In this document: in pieces, positions 1 to 8,110 of the stretch
Numbering within the stretch: the first letter of the stretch is position 1
Layout of the letters: every line of letters starts with the position of its first letter
From: DASCNA01 sp036011305
Lineage (GTDB): Bacteria; Verrucomicrobiota; Lentisphaeria; Victivallales; GWF2-38-69
Direction: 5' to 3'
Assembly: GCA_036011305.1 (NCBI GenBank)
Contig: DASCNA010000159.1
Location: forward strand, 1 to 48,088
DNA: 48,088 nt
Position numbers and translations under genes: made by a program
Notes under the pieces: model-generated
The model's database searches: none
Told to the model about the DNA's origin: nothing
Seen by the model: the letters and a program-made list of their open reading frames with translations, nothing else

Positions 1-15
1 TATCTTATCGTTCAT
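1..15 (-). CDS. Start of an unidentified gene cut by the left edge
   Basis: Read on the minus strand, GGAG, eight bases, then ATG gives the first five codons (MNDKI) before the window ends. The good Shine-Dalgarno spacing suggests a real start, but nothing can be said about the product. Its ribosome site lies inside the hairpin at 17-73, and the palindrome at 109-121 lies upstream. Confidence 0.35.
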
Positions 16-16
16 T

Positions 17-73
17 GGTGTTACTCCTTTATCTGTAACTCCTAAAGGAATTCACAGATATCGGAGTAATACC
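17..73 (-). promoter_or_regulatory. Long leader hairpin covering a Shine-Dalgarno site
   Basis: Bases 17-27 pair with 63-73 over 11 consecutive positions (one G-U). Inside, 30-36 pair with 54-60, and a tip is formed by 40-43 with 46-49. Read as minus-strand RNA, the 3' arm contains the GGAG at 24-27 that serves the ATG at 15, so the folded leader would hide the ribosome site. A DNA-level role, such as a recombination or protein-binding site, cannot be excluded. Confidence 0.5.
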
Positions 74-105
74 TATTTACTTAAAAGTCAAACTTTGTTG
101 AGTCT

Positions 106-139
106 CCCAGTCAAACTGGGAGTTTACCAAATTAATTAC
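106..139 (-). repeat. Palindromic leader repeat, copy 1
   Basis: Contains the perfect palindrome CTCCCAGT-CAA-ACTGGGAG, followed by TTTACCAAATTAATTA. A close copy is found at 4664-4697 in front of the sugar-binding protein gene. Both copies sit upstream of a minus-strand gene in the same orientation, so a shared operator is possible. An old insertion-sequence end is the alternative. Confidence 0.5.
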
Positions 140-158
140 AAAAAATAGGTGAGTATAT

Positions 159-260
159 ATGGAGTTTTTTATTGATAAACCTGGCTTTCATAGAAAAGGA
201 AGTTACATATCAAGTAGTAGCATAGAAAGTACAATAGATGCCATTGTATTTACATTTTAA
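159..260 (+). CDS. Very small ORF (33 aa), doubtful
   Basis: An ATG-started frame of 33 codons (MEFFIDKPGF...), ending TAA. No family is recognised. A GGTG lies six bases ahead of the ATG as a poor ribosome site. It overlaps the stop region of the minus-strand ORF at 257-421 by four bases. It may be a remnant of a longer gene or chance; it is listed because this stretch holds no better plus-strand candidate. Confidence 0.15.
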   Translation: MEFFIDKPGFHRKGSYISSSSIESTIDAIVFTF

Positions 261-421
261 CCGTTTTCTTTAGGAAGATTTATTAAGCCAAGCGGTAGAG
301 TATATAATATATTTTCTGTTGTAATTTTATCTTTTGAATAGGTTACTTTTAATGCTTTGTAAACACTCAATCTGTCGCCTATTTCAAGTTTTATATACTT
401 TGCTAATTCTATTGTATTCAT
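257..421 (-). CDS. Small hypothetical protein (54 aa)
   Basis: A 54-residue frame (MNTIELAKYI... to LPKENG) whose ATG is preceded by GGAG at good spacing. It overlaps the end of the upstream ORF (384-533) by 38 bases in another frame, as co-translated small genes of phages and conjugative elements often do. Composition is mixed and soluble, with no membrane segment or cysteine pair. No family is recognised. It sits beside a dead insertion sequence, so an accessory origin is likely. Confidence 0.35.
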   Translation of the reverse strand: MNTIELAKYIKLEIGDRLSVYKALKVTYSKDKITTENILYTLPLGLINLPKENG

Positions 422-533
422 TTTTCATCTCCAGTAACTGTTTTTCAAGTCTTCTCTTTTCTATTGATATTTTAATCAGAAATGATTGACTCAGTTTTAT
501 TGTTCCTTGATTGCCATATTGCAAATTCATCAT
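384..533 (-). CDS. Small hypothetical coiled-coil-like protein (49 aa)
   Basis: A 49-residue frame starting at tandem ATG codons (MMNLQYGNQG...). A GGA motif stands seven bases ahead. Residues about 18-45 are rich in Lys, Glu, Arg and Leu in a heptad-like pattern, suggesting a short coiled coil. The 3' end overlaps the next small ORF (257-421). No family is recognised. The pair lies downstream of the IS982 remnant and may be part of a decayed mobile element. Confidence 0.3.
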   Translation of the reverse strand: MMNLQYGNQGTIKLSQSFLIKISIEKRRLEKQLLEMKNEYNRISKVYKT

Positions 534-633
534 TTTATTTCCTTATTTAGTTTGATCTGTATACATGGTTCGGAATAGAAATAAAAATCTCTCACGTAAT
601 ATCGATAATTATCCTGTAAAAGCATAATTAACC

Positions 634-1499
634 TCAATATCGGACAATTTGTCGCAGCAGTTTGCTTTCAATGCGAATAGATGGTTTCTTTTCCTGCAGA
701 GAATATGCAGCTAAACCACCAAGTATATTAAGCATGCAGTTTTTAAAACTTCTGTGACGTGAATGTTCAATCTGAGAAATATTTTTTAGCTGGTCATTTA
801 TTGTTTCAATGATATATCTTTTTCTTAACAGTATTTTGTCAACTAAGGGAATAAGTTTGTTTTCATTTTACCTCTTATTGTTGTTATCAATTGGACACCT
901 TTGGGCATAAGCTTATCAAAAAGTTTTTTTGAGATATACCCTTTATCTCCAAATAGTTTACCAAATATATTTTTACTCATTCCACCTACCGGTACTCTGT
1001 CATCTATATTGCCTGTTGAGATATAAAAAGAGATAATCTCACCTAGGTCATTTACAATCAAATGAAGTTTAAAACCGAAAAACCATCCCATAGAATTTTT
1101 GCCTCTTTTGGCAATATCTTTAAATACTTTATTTCTTGGTATCCTTATATTTGAACACACAGAAAGCTTGGTGGAATCAATATATAATATTCCTGTACAT
1201 TTACCTCTTTCTGAGTAAATGAAAACTGTCATAGGTATTAACATGGATGGCATTAAAGCAACAAAACGCTCATAGCAGATCAAGTTTGGAAAGTAATGAC
1301 TTAAATGCTTGACTACATAATCTTTATAGAAATGTTTGAATGTCCTAAAATTAGATTGGTGAAAAAGAGTAAGTATCGTCATCCGTTCACTTAAGCTTAA
1401 GTTGCCTTTTCTATTCCTACAATTAGAATTTGCTTCAAGTAAAAACTTATTCTATTCAGTTTCAAATTTTAGACAAAAATCATCATACTTGCAAAACAT
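634..1499 (-). pseudogene. IS982-family transposase, inactivated
   Basis: Joining frames gives a protein of about 288 codons that reads like IS982-family DDE transposases. It has an N-terminal MFCKYDDFC start, a central block with IDSTKL, KRGK and MGWFFGFKLHL, then GDKGYISKKLF, and a C-terminal block with KRYIIETINDQLKN and IEHSRHRS. The copy is broken twice. An in-frame TAG replaces codon 16, and a one-base frame change near 855 puts the last 70 or so residues in another frame. The family normally uses one uninterrupted frame, so this is damage rather than programmed frameshifting. Terminal inverted repeats could not be identified with confidence. Confidence 0.85.
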
Positions 1500-1518
1500 T
1501 TTTATTAGGCACATATTA

Positions 1519-1587
1519 TAGCTTCCATAATTTGTGAGTTTGTTTTTTTGTGATAATTAAAATTAGTTCACAAAATTATGGATGCTA
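1519..1587. repeat. Inverted repeat between transposase remnant and ABC operon
   Basis: The arms 1519-1537 and 1568-1587 (core CCATAATTTGTGA and TCACAAAATTATGG) pair over about 19 positions with one mismatch and one bulge, around a 30-base AT-rich loop. It lies 35 bases beyond the stop codon of the last ABC-transporter gene. No U-run follows in that direction, so it is not a classic terminator. It may be an mRNA 3' stabiliser or a mobile-element relic. Confidence 0.5.
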
Positions 1588-1621
1588 CACTTAAAAATAA
1601 AATCCTTAACCATTATTTAGG

Positions 1622-2443
1622 TTACTTAATGCCAGTACCGGCAATACCTCTTATAAAATATTTCTGTAAAATTATAAATACCAGCAATACAGGAACTGTC
1701 AGCACTACAACTCCTGCCATTACCGTGGTCGGAACAGAAAAGTACTGTGATTTTACAGTATTAATACCGACAGCGAGAGTGTACATGCTGCTTTCATTGG
1801 AAATAATACTTGGCCATATAAAGCTGTTCCAATTCCACATAAAAATTATTATAAACTGTGTAATCAGAGCTGTTTTTGCCAAAGGCAGCATTATTTTAGT
1901 AAATATTCCATACTTTGACAAACCGTCAACTCTGGCAGCTTCTTCCAATTCCTTAGGAATACCAAGAAAAAACTGACGCATTAGAAATATTCCAAAGCTG
2001 TTAAACATAAAAGGAATGATGAGTCCTTTAAATGAGTTTACAAAGTTCCAGTCAATCAGCAACATATAGACAGGCACCATTGTGATCTGAAAAGGTACAA
2101 GCATAACTCCAAGAACTATCCAGAATATAAAACTTCTTCCGGGATAATTTATTCTTGCCAGTGAATAACCGGCCATAGAATTAAAAATCAGGTTTGCAAA
2201 AGTTATTCCCAAAGTAGTAACTATACTGTTAAAGTACCAGCTTCCGGCCTGTATTTTAGAAAACAGATAAATAAAATTATCAAATCCGTAATCAGAAAGA
2301 GATAAGGAAAACTTTCCAATATTATTAACATCTTTCACAAAAGAAACATAGAATGTCCAGAGAAAAGGAAAGAGTGTAACAACAGCAAAAAATATCAGGA
2401 AAAAATAAATTATAGTTTTAGTTAATATTTTATTCAATATCAC
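1622..2443 (-). CDS. Sugar ABC transporter permease, MalG type
   Basis: Inner-membrane permease of a carbohydrate-uptake ABC transporter (CUT1 class). The 273 residues form about six membrane helices. The cytoplasmic EAA loop, which docks on the ATPase, is visible near residues 168-190 (EEAARVDGLSKYGIF). Translation probably starts at GTG behind AGGTAGG. It lies six bases after the MalF-type gene and is last in the transporter operon. No ATPase gene is present, so a shared MsmK/MalK-like ATPase elsewhere is likely. The neighbouring GH65 phosphorylase suggests a glucose disaccharide or glucoside substrate, which is an inference. Confidence 0.92.
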   Translation of the reverse strand: MILNKILTKTIIYFFLIFFAVVTLFPFLWTFYVSFVKDVNNIGKFSLSLSDYGFDNFIYLFSKIQAGSWYFNSIVTTLGITFANLIFNSMAGYSLARINYPGRSFIFWIVLGVMLVPFQITMVPVYMLLIDWNFVNSFKGLIIPFMFNSFGIFLMRQFFLGIPKELEEAARVDGLSKYGIFTKIMLPLAKTALITQFIIIFMWNWNSFIWPSIISNESSMYTLAVGINTVKSQYFSVPTTVMAGVVVLTVPVLLVFIILQKYFIRGIAGTGIK

Positions 2444-2449
2444 ACCTAC

Positions 2450-3364
2450 CTATTTTTCTTTTAGATCAAAAAATCTTTTCTGAACTATTGTAAATATAAA
2501 TATTACAGCAAACAGTACAAAAGCGGCCGCAGACGCATACCCCATTTCAAAGTAATTGAATGCCCTGGTATATAAGAACATTACGAGAGTCATAGTTGAA
2601 CCGGCGGGTCCTCCCGGGATTGAAGAATTTCCAAATGTTGAAATTACATAAGGTTGGTCAAATATTTGAAATGTATTTATAACAAGCATCATAATAACCA
2701 GAAAATGTGTATTTTTAAGAAGCGGCACTGTTATTTTTAAAAACTGTCTGACTTTTCCGGCTCCATCAATATCGGCTGCTTCATAATAGTCCTTAGATAT
2801 CTCCTGTAATCCTGCGAGGTATATTATCATGTAAAATCCGCTGAATGTAAAGATCATTGCTATTATCACTAAAGGTAAAGCCAAATGAACATCGGCAAAC
2901 CATGAGATATTCTCAAAACCAAATAATTTTGCAAAGAACAGAACAATAAAAGAATCCTTTCGAAATAAAAAACCCAGAATTGTTCCGATTGCTACAGTAG
3001 ATGTAACATTAGGCAGAAAAAAAGACACTCTGAAAAAAGTTTTCCCTTTTACTTTAGAGTTTACTAAAACAGCCATAACAAGAGCAAGTACAGTTGATAT
3101 TGGAACAACAGTTAATACTAAAACAAAAGTATTCTTAAAAGCCTGAAGAAATTCAGGATCCCTGAATAAAGTTACATAATTTCCAAGTCCTACCCATTTA
3201 GAGTCAGCCGGAGAAAAAAATGAAAATTCTTTAAAACTCAATATAAAACTGTAAATAGTAGGGTAAATAAGAAAAACCGTCATTAATAAAACAACCGGAG
3301 CAATAAAAAAATATCCTGCCAACGAATTGTATCCTTTAATTTTATTAATTACACTATTTCTCAT
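2450..3364 (-). CDS. Sugar ABC transporter permease, MalF/UgpA type
   Basis: Partner permease of the MalG-type protein. It has 304 residues with six or so hydrophobic segments, the first at about 17-42. The EAA loop is clear near residues 195-216 (YEAADIDGAGKVRQF). The length matches short MalF/UgpA-like permeases that lack the large periplasmic P2 loop of enterobacterial MalF. The start is preceded by GGGAAA. It sits 14 bases after the binding-protein gene, giving the usual order of binding protein, MalF, MalG. Confidence 0.92.
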   Translation of the reverse strand: MRNSVINKIKGYNSLAGYFFIAPVVLLMTVFLIYPTIYSFILSFKEFSFFSPADSKWVGLGNYVTLFRDPEFLQAFKNTFVLVLTVVPISTVLALVMAVLVNSKVKGKTFFRVSFFLPNVTSTVAIGTILGFLFRKDSFIVLFFAKLFGFENISWFADVHLALPLVIIAMIFTFSGFYMIIYLAGLQEISKDYYEAADIDGAGKVRQFLKITVPLLKNTHFLVIMMLVINTFQIFDQPYVISTFGNSSIPGGPAGSTMTLVMFLYTRAFNYFEMGYASAAAFVLFAVIFIFTIVQKRFFDLKEK

Positions 3365-3378
3365 AATAATTTCCCATA

Positions 3379-4635
3379 TTACTGCAGTTCAAATCGGCTT
3401 TGCACCTGATCCAGTTCGTTTTGTATATTTTTTAAACTGTCTTTTTCCGGCATATATGCCAATATTTCCAGTATATTGTTAATATAGTCTTCAAATTTTT
3501 TACCGGCTTTTCCAAATGAATACATAGAGGCATTCTGTGTTTTATCTAAAAGTTCTTTCAATTCAGGAAACTTTTTGATTACTTTTGATTTATAAGATTT
3601 CTGTACAGGAATACTTTGAGAACCGGCAAGAAATCCTTCAAAAACATTTTCAGGAGCTAAATACCACTTTAGAAATTTAACAGCTTCTAATGGATGTTTG
3701 CTACAGACAGGTACAGCATAAGCTCCTGAAAACATCAACTGAGGAGCTTTTCCTTTTTCCGCCGGCATAGGAGCGATTCCCCATTTAAATCCTTTGATAT
3801 TATTTCTCAGATAACCGATCATCCAGGTACCTTCAACAGCCATTGCGGCTTTCTGTTTTCCAAAAGTATCACCTGTCCAGCCATCACCTAAAACTTTACA
3901 TGTTACGGCACTTTTATCCTTATTATACATATCCATTATGAATTTTATCCCTTCAGCTTTACCCTTGGTATTAATCTGCAAATTTCCGCTGCCGCTTATA
4001 ATTTCCCCACCGAAAGCTTCTATAAAAGGCATTATCCGCCCGATTAACGGATTAATATTCAAGCCGTAAACATTATTAGTCGTCAGTTTTTTCGCAGTGC
4101 TTCTTAGTTCTTCATATGTTTCAGGAACATTCAATCCTGTTTTGTCAAGCATATCTTTGTTATAATAAAGGGCCAGCATATTAAAATCTGAAGGGATAGC
4201 ATACAGTTTGCCATCAATCATATAGCCGTCCAATAATGCTTTATAAATATCACCGGTTTTATATCCGACTTTCTTTATATATTCATCCAATGAAATAATT
4301 GCATGATTTTTATAAAGCATTTGAAATATATTAGGTTCAAGCAGAAGCATATCAGGAGCTGTCTTTGAAGCAATCTGGCCCTGTAAATTCTGAAAATATG
4401 AAGTAGCGCTCGAGTAGGCAACTACTTTTACTTCAACATCCGGGTTTTCTTTATTATATTGATCTATTTTCTTCTGGGTCGCATCAAGAGCCTGTATTGT
4501 ATACCATCCACCAAGCTTCAGAACAATCTTCCCATTTTCTGTGTTTTTTGAACTATTATCTGAACAGGAGCACAAAAATAAACCTAAAAATAACAGTAAA
4601 TTTACTATTACTGTATTCTTTAGTATCTTCAACAT
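3379..4635 (-). CDS. Sugar ABC transporter substrate-binding lipoprotein
   Basis: Extracytoplasmic solute-binding protein of family 1 (418 residues). The N-terminus is a lipoprotein signal: a charged start, a hydrophobic stretch and a lipobox around residues 19-24 (LFLCSC), so the mature protein is lipid-anchored. The body has the usual clefted-fold markers, including an early KLGGWYT strand, AKTAPDMLLLEP, DGKLYAIP, LYYNKD and a late AVKFLKWYLAPEN. It is the first gene of the transporter operon and has its own -10-like box and the palindromic repeat upstream. The substrate is probably an oligosaccharide taken to the GH65 enzyme, which is inferred from context only. Confidence 0.92.
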   Translation of the reverse strand: MLKILKNTVIVNLLLFLGLFLCSCSDNSSKNTENGKIVLKLGGWYTIQALDATQKKIDQYNKENPDVEVKVVAYSSATSYFQNLQGQIASKTAPDMLLLEPNIFQMLYKNHAIISLDEYIKKVGYKTGDIYKALLDGYMIDGKLYAIPSDFNMLALYYNKDMLDKTGLNVPETYEELRSTAKKLTTNNVYGLNINPLIGRIMPFIEAFGGEIISGSGNLQINTKGKAEGIKFIMDMYNKDKSAVTCKVLGDGWTGDTFGKQKAAMAVEGTWMIGYLRNNIKGFKWGIAPMPAEKGKAPQLMFSGAYAVPVCSKHPLEAVKFLKWYLAPENVFEGFLAGSQSIPVQKSYKSKVIKKFPELKELLDKTQNASMYSFGKAGKKFEDYINNILEILAYMPEKDSLKNIQNELDQVQSRFELQ

Positions 4636-4663
4636 AATTCATATCACTTTTTAGTTATATACC

Positions 4664-4698
4664 ACTAGTCAAACTGGAAGTTTAACAAATTAATTATA
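4664..4698 (-). promoter_or_regulatory. Leader repeat copy 2 and -10 box of the ABC operon
   Basis: The repeat matches copy 1 at 106-139 (AGTCAAACTGG.AGTTTA.CAAATTAATTA), but one arm of its palindrome is eroded. Read on the minus strand, TATAAT at 4693-4698 lies about 60 bases upstream of the binding-protein ATG and the repeat follows it, where an operator would sit. No convincing -35 box is visible at 16-18 bases. Confidence 0.4.
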
Positions 4699-4762
4699 GC
4701 CTATCTGAAAATTTGGAGTAGTGCCAAACCGAAGCAAACCAAATATTAAGCAATTTTAAACT

Positions 4763-5776
4763 CTACTGGACTGTATATATGTACATATCAACTCCACCAT
4801 TATCTTTAGTTACAGCATCGCTCTGGGGAACAAAATAAAAAGTAATAGACTTAATACCGCATTCAAAGTAAAACGGATTATTTGTCATAACAAGCTGAGG
4901 AGCAATCCTGAGATTAACAGGAAGCTGAAAAACAGGTTCTAAAGTATTTGTGTCTACCAAATCTATTCCACCGAAAGCTACATTGCCGATATTCTTTTCT
5001 GTATGAATTTTCAAGGCTGTATCGCCAGTGTTTTTAATCGGGTAAACATTTAATCCACCACAAAGAATGTAGTGCCCTGGAATAAAGTGAGTATCTTGAT
5101 AATCTATATAATGCTCACTGTTTAGTTTCATTGTGTATGGGGGGATATTAAATTCCTTTTTCGACTGATTCAGATAATTTTCAGGTTTTAGCTTCCATGC
5201 ATACCATCTTCTTGATCCCCAACTGGAACCATAAAGAATTCCAGTTTCAGGATTATACGAAATAGTCCCTATATGATCTCCGAAACGAAATATTTCTTCA
5301 GCTTTCATTGTTGTCGGATCGACACGGTAAATTATAGACCTGCTGTTTGGGCGGTACTCGGAAACAGGTACCCATATGTATTTCCCGTCAAAATCAATTC
5401 CTCCGGGGTGGTAACAGTCTTTAATTCCCAGCGTTATTTTATCTATCAGTTTCCCATTGATATCAAACTTAAATAAATACCCGACTCCTTTTCCCGGTGT
5501 CCTGTCGTATCCATAATCAGAATCTTTCAGTCTTTCACTCTTCTCAGTAATTCTAGCTGAGGATATATAAAAATATTTGCCTATTTTTACCATTCCCTGG
5601 ACATGATAGGATGGAAATTGAAGTGTTATTTTTTTTATTAATTTCCAATCTGAATTCTTATTCAGGTTCATAAAACGGTTTACCATGCATTCATTTTTAC
5701 ATTTAGTTGATGAGATTGCAAATACATAGGTAGTAGACATTATTGCAGCAATAATAATTGCGAAAAATTTATTCAT
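4763..5776 (-). CDS. Exported DUF6454-like protein, probable beta-propeller
   Basis: A secreted protein of 337 residues. The start at 5776 is chosen because AGGA lies eight bases ahead of the ATG and a classic signal peptide follows (MNKFFAIIIAAIM...VFA). The body resembles the DUF6454 family: FPSYHVQGMVKIG, a HPGGIDFDGKYIWVPVSEYRP block, IYRVDPTT and GSSWGSRRWYAWK. The repeated strand patterns suggest a propeller. No catalytic function is established for the family. It lies between the PHP phosphatase and the sugar-binding protein, so it may act on or sense the locus substrate outside the cytoplasm. A longer upstream frame exists but lacks a good start. Confidence 0.75.
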   Translation of the reverse strand: MNKFFAIIIAAIMSTTYVFAISSTKCKNECMVNRFMNLNKNSDWKLIKKITLQFPSYHVQGMVKIGKYFYISSARITEKSERLKDSDYGYDRTPGKGVGYLFKFDINGKLIDKITLGIKDCYHPGGIDFDGKYIWVPVSEYRPNSRSIIYRVDPTTMKAEEIFRFGDHIGTISYNPETGILYGSSWGSRRWYAWKLKPENYLNQSKKEFNIPPYTMKLNSEHYIDYQDTHFIPGHYILCGGLNVYPIKNTGDTALKIHTEKNIGNVAFGGIDLVDTNTLEPVFQLPVNLRIAPQLVMTNNPFYFECGIKSITFYFVPQSDAVTKDNGGVDMYIYTVQ

Positions 5777-5824
5777 TTTTTTATCCTTTTCTTTTGATTG
5801 TACTGTCAAGCATAGATTGTTTTA

Positions 5825-5875
5825 ATAGCTCATTGACACAATCTAATACCCCCCATAGATGAGACATATTTCAAC
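5825..5875. repeat. Two short stem-loops in the gap after the PHP gene
   Basis: TAGATTGT and ACAATCTA form an 8-bp stem across a loop of about 21 bases, and a second small stem (AGATG/CATCT) follows. They lie between the end of the PHP gene (5918) and the start of the DUF6454-like gene (5776). No U-run is present. They could separate the two genes at the mRNA level. Confidence 0.3.
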
Positions 5876-5917
5876 ATCTGTTCAGACCAATTAATCAACC
5901 TTATTTGGAAATAGATT

Positions 5918-6649
5918 TTAACGCCAATTAGTTTTTATGTGATTTCTTTTTAAAAGATTAAACAATTTTTCCTGAGAGAGATTTATTATTTTACTTTTAT
6001 CAATCCGCAAATCATTTATAAGCTTTATTGCATAATCAAAAACTCCTATCCCTGTGTGATAATGCGAATCCGAGCCTATTGATAGTTTTGCTCCATACTT
6101 CTTTGCGGCTTTTAACATCTCAACACACAACTTTCCACTTTCTGGCCTCGCCAGAACTGAACTGTTATTAACTTCCAGAGCAACATCACTTTCAACTGCT
6201 GCTTTCACCAGTCTTTCCGGGCAATAAGGGAAATTACTTATATCGTCTGGATGCCCTATTATATCTATGTACGGATTCTTCATGGCATTGATATACGCCT
6301 GTGTATTTTCTTCAACAGTTCCAGTTTTCTTGCAGTTGGTATGAAAACTCGCAATAACTATGTCCATTTTTTTCAGAAGATTTTCCGGTAAATCTATCTC
6401 TCCAGAATTAGTAATAATATTAACTTCGCTTCCTTTCAAAATTCTTACTCCGTTGAACTCATCAGGAAGAACTCTGTATGTGTTAAAAAAATCCAAAGTA
6501 GTACCTTTTGGGTCATGTGCCGGCCCATGTTCGGTAATAGCAATGATTTCAAGTTTCTTATCAGAAGCTTCCCTCACTATTTCTGTAAAGGTACTATAAG
6601 CATGTCCACATGCAATTGTGTGATTATGCAGATCTATTTTGATATTCAT
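5918..6649 (-). CDS. PHP-domain phosphatase, YcdX-like
   Basis: A metal-dependent phosphoesterase of the PHP family. The metal-binding motifs are in the expected order: HNHT near the start, ACGHAYS, TEHGP, a KGSEVN glutamate, ASFHTN, IGHPD, and SDSHY near the C-terminus. They would bind a tri-metal centre. The length (243 residues) matches YcdX-type single-domain enzymes. The start at 6649 is preferred because AAGG precedes it at eight bases; an ATG 15 bases upstream abuts the transporter stop codon. It is translationally close to the OPA-type transporter, which suggests dephosphorylation of an imported or intracellular sugar phosphate, though this is an inference. Confidence 0.85.
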   Translation of the reverse strand: MNIKIDLHNHTIACGHAYSTFTEIVREASDKKLEIIAITEHGPAHDPKGTTLDFFNTYRVLPDEFNGVRILKGSEVNIITNSGEIDLPENLLKKMDIVIASFHTNCKKTGTVEENTQAYINAMKNPYIDIIGHPDDISNFPYCPERLVKAAVESDVALEVNNSSVLARPESGKLCVEMLKAAKKYGAKLSIGSDSHYHTGIGVFDYAIKLINDLRIDKSKIINLSQEKLFNLLKRNHIKTNWR

Positions 6650-6664
6650 TTTTATTACCTTCAT

Positions 6665-8038
6665 CTATTCATGTGTTTTTTTTGCACTAATTGTTGGTAT
6701 TATGAACAGTAACATTAATATTGATGTTACAATCCAAAATATTTTCACTGTATGATAATCATATGTAGTTACTTCTTTTAAACCAGTAGCTGTTTGAATT
6801 TTTTCAATATGCTGTGCATGCTGAACTAATATACCATTTATAATATCCTGGGAAAATGCTCCTATGTATGAAAGAAAACCAATCATTCCCATTGCAGCAC
6901 CGGTAGCTCTTGTTGGAGAAAGAGCTACAGCAAGCATTCCGCCGATAAAACATAATAGTACCCCCATAGAAAAACCGAAACCTGCCAAATAAAGCCCCAG
7001 TATAACTGTATTACCTGGTGCAAAACAAAATAATATTATAAATATTACCATTAGTACTGAGAAAAATGATGTTGTTACTGCATGGCGGGATTTGAAAATT
7101 TTATCTGAAATAATTCCGGAAAAGAATGATCCTAATCCACCCATAATTGGAGTAATAGCTAGAAGTGAACCTGCAGTTATTAATGAAATTGACTGTGTAT
7201 CCTGTAAAAACAATATTCCCCAGCTGTTAATTGCGTATCTAACAATTCCAAGGCACATTGCACTAAGTCCAATCAGCCAAACATAGGGATTTTTTATTAC
7301 TAACAACTGTGTTTCCCATGTAGATAATTCGTGTGTCTTATTTTCTTTTTTTATAGCAGGATGATCATTTTTATAGTCGGCAACATTAGGTAACCCATAA
7401 GCTTCGGGCCTGTCGTACATAAACTTATATGTTAAGTAGGCTATTATAATTCCTCCGACACCTATCCAGACAAAAACATGCTTCCAGCCGAAATGAACTA
7501 CTAAAAAAGCAGTTCCTATAAACGTAACTGCTTCGCCAACATAATGTGCTATACTCCATATCCCGTACCATGTACTTTTTTCCTTATATGAATACCATTG
7601 TGATAATGAAACTACACACGGTGCAGATCCCATAGACTGAAACCATCCATTAATACCCCACATAACAGCAAAAAAAATAAAACCTGAATAAAAACCTATC
7701 AATAAATTTATAATCGCACTGGCAAACAAACCTATGGCCAGAAATTTCTTTATATTACATCGATCCGCTATAAATCCATTAGTAAGTTTCCCGAATGCAT
7801 AAACCAGTGAAAGCAGTGAACCGATTACTCCTAACTGAATTGCAGTTAGAGCACCGGATTCTATTGCAGGTTCTTTTATTACCGATAATGCCATGCGGCA
7901 GACATAGTAAAAACCATAACCGACAATCATTGAAATTATTACCGACCACCTAGCATGGGTATAACGAGATTTTATTTTTTTTTCATCTTGTATTACAGGC
8001 TTTGCTTCGCCAGTTAGAATAAATTTAGGTATTATCAT
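6665..8038 (-). CDS. MFS transporter, organophosphate:phosphate antiporter (GlpT/UhpT) family
   Basis: A 12-helix major-facilitator transporter (about 457 residues). The N-terminal ARWSVI...GYGFYYVCRMALSV resembles the OPA family. The loop FIADRCNIKKFLA and MWGINGWFQSMGSAPCVVSLSQWYS also fit GlpT/UhpT/UhpC-like proteins, which exchange phosphorylated three- and six-carbon compounds for phosphate or act as sensors. An ATG at 8068 is possible, but the ATG at 8038 has a purine-rich ribosome site (GGGGATGAGGAG). It ends directly against the PHP phosphatase, and the pair looks like uptake and dephosphorylation of an organophosphate. Confidence 0.85.
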   Translation of the reverse strand: MIIPKFILTGEAKPVIQDEKKIKSRYTHARWSVIISMIVGYGFYYVCRMALSVIKEPAIESGALTAIQLGVIGSLLSLVYAFGKLTNGFIADRCNIKKFLAIGLFASAIINLLIGFYSGFIFFAVMWGINGWFQSMGSAPCVVSLSQWYSYKEKSTWYGIWSIAHYVGEAVTFIGTAFLVVHFGWKHVFVWIGVGGIIIAYLTYKFMYDRPEAYGLPNVADYKNDHPAIKKENKTHELSTWETQLLVIKNPYVWLIGLSAMCLGIVRYAINSWGILFLQDTQSISLITAGSLLAITPIMGGLGSFFSGIISDKIFKSRHAVTTSFFSVLMVIFIILFCFAPGNTVILGLYLAGFGFSMGVLLCFIGGMLAVALSPTRATGAAMGMIGFLSYIGAFSQDIINGILVQHAQHIEKIQTATGLKEVTTYDYHTVKIFWIVTSILMLLFIIPTISAKKTHE

Positions 8039-8110
8039 CTCCTCATCCCCATTTTTTAAAACATTCATTTATTATATTTATGTATATAGTTACTTTGGTA
8101 TATCTTCTAT

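Noticed and set aside
634..1499. Programmed frameshifting in the transposase
   Set aside because: IS982-family transposases normally have one frame, the shift is near the C-terminus, and an additional in-frame stop exists.
1578..1976. Plus-strand ORF of 132 codons
   Set aside because: It is the reverse complement of the MalG-type permease gene and has no independent support.
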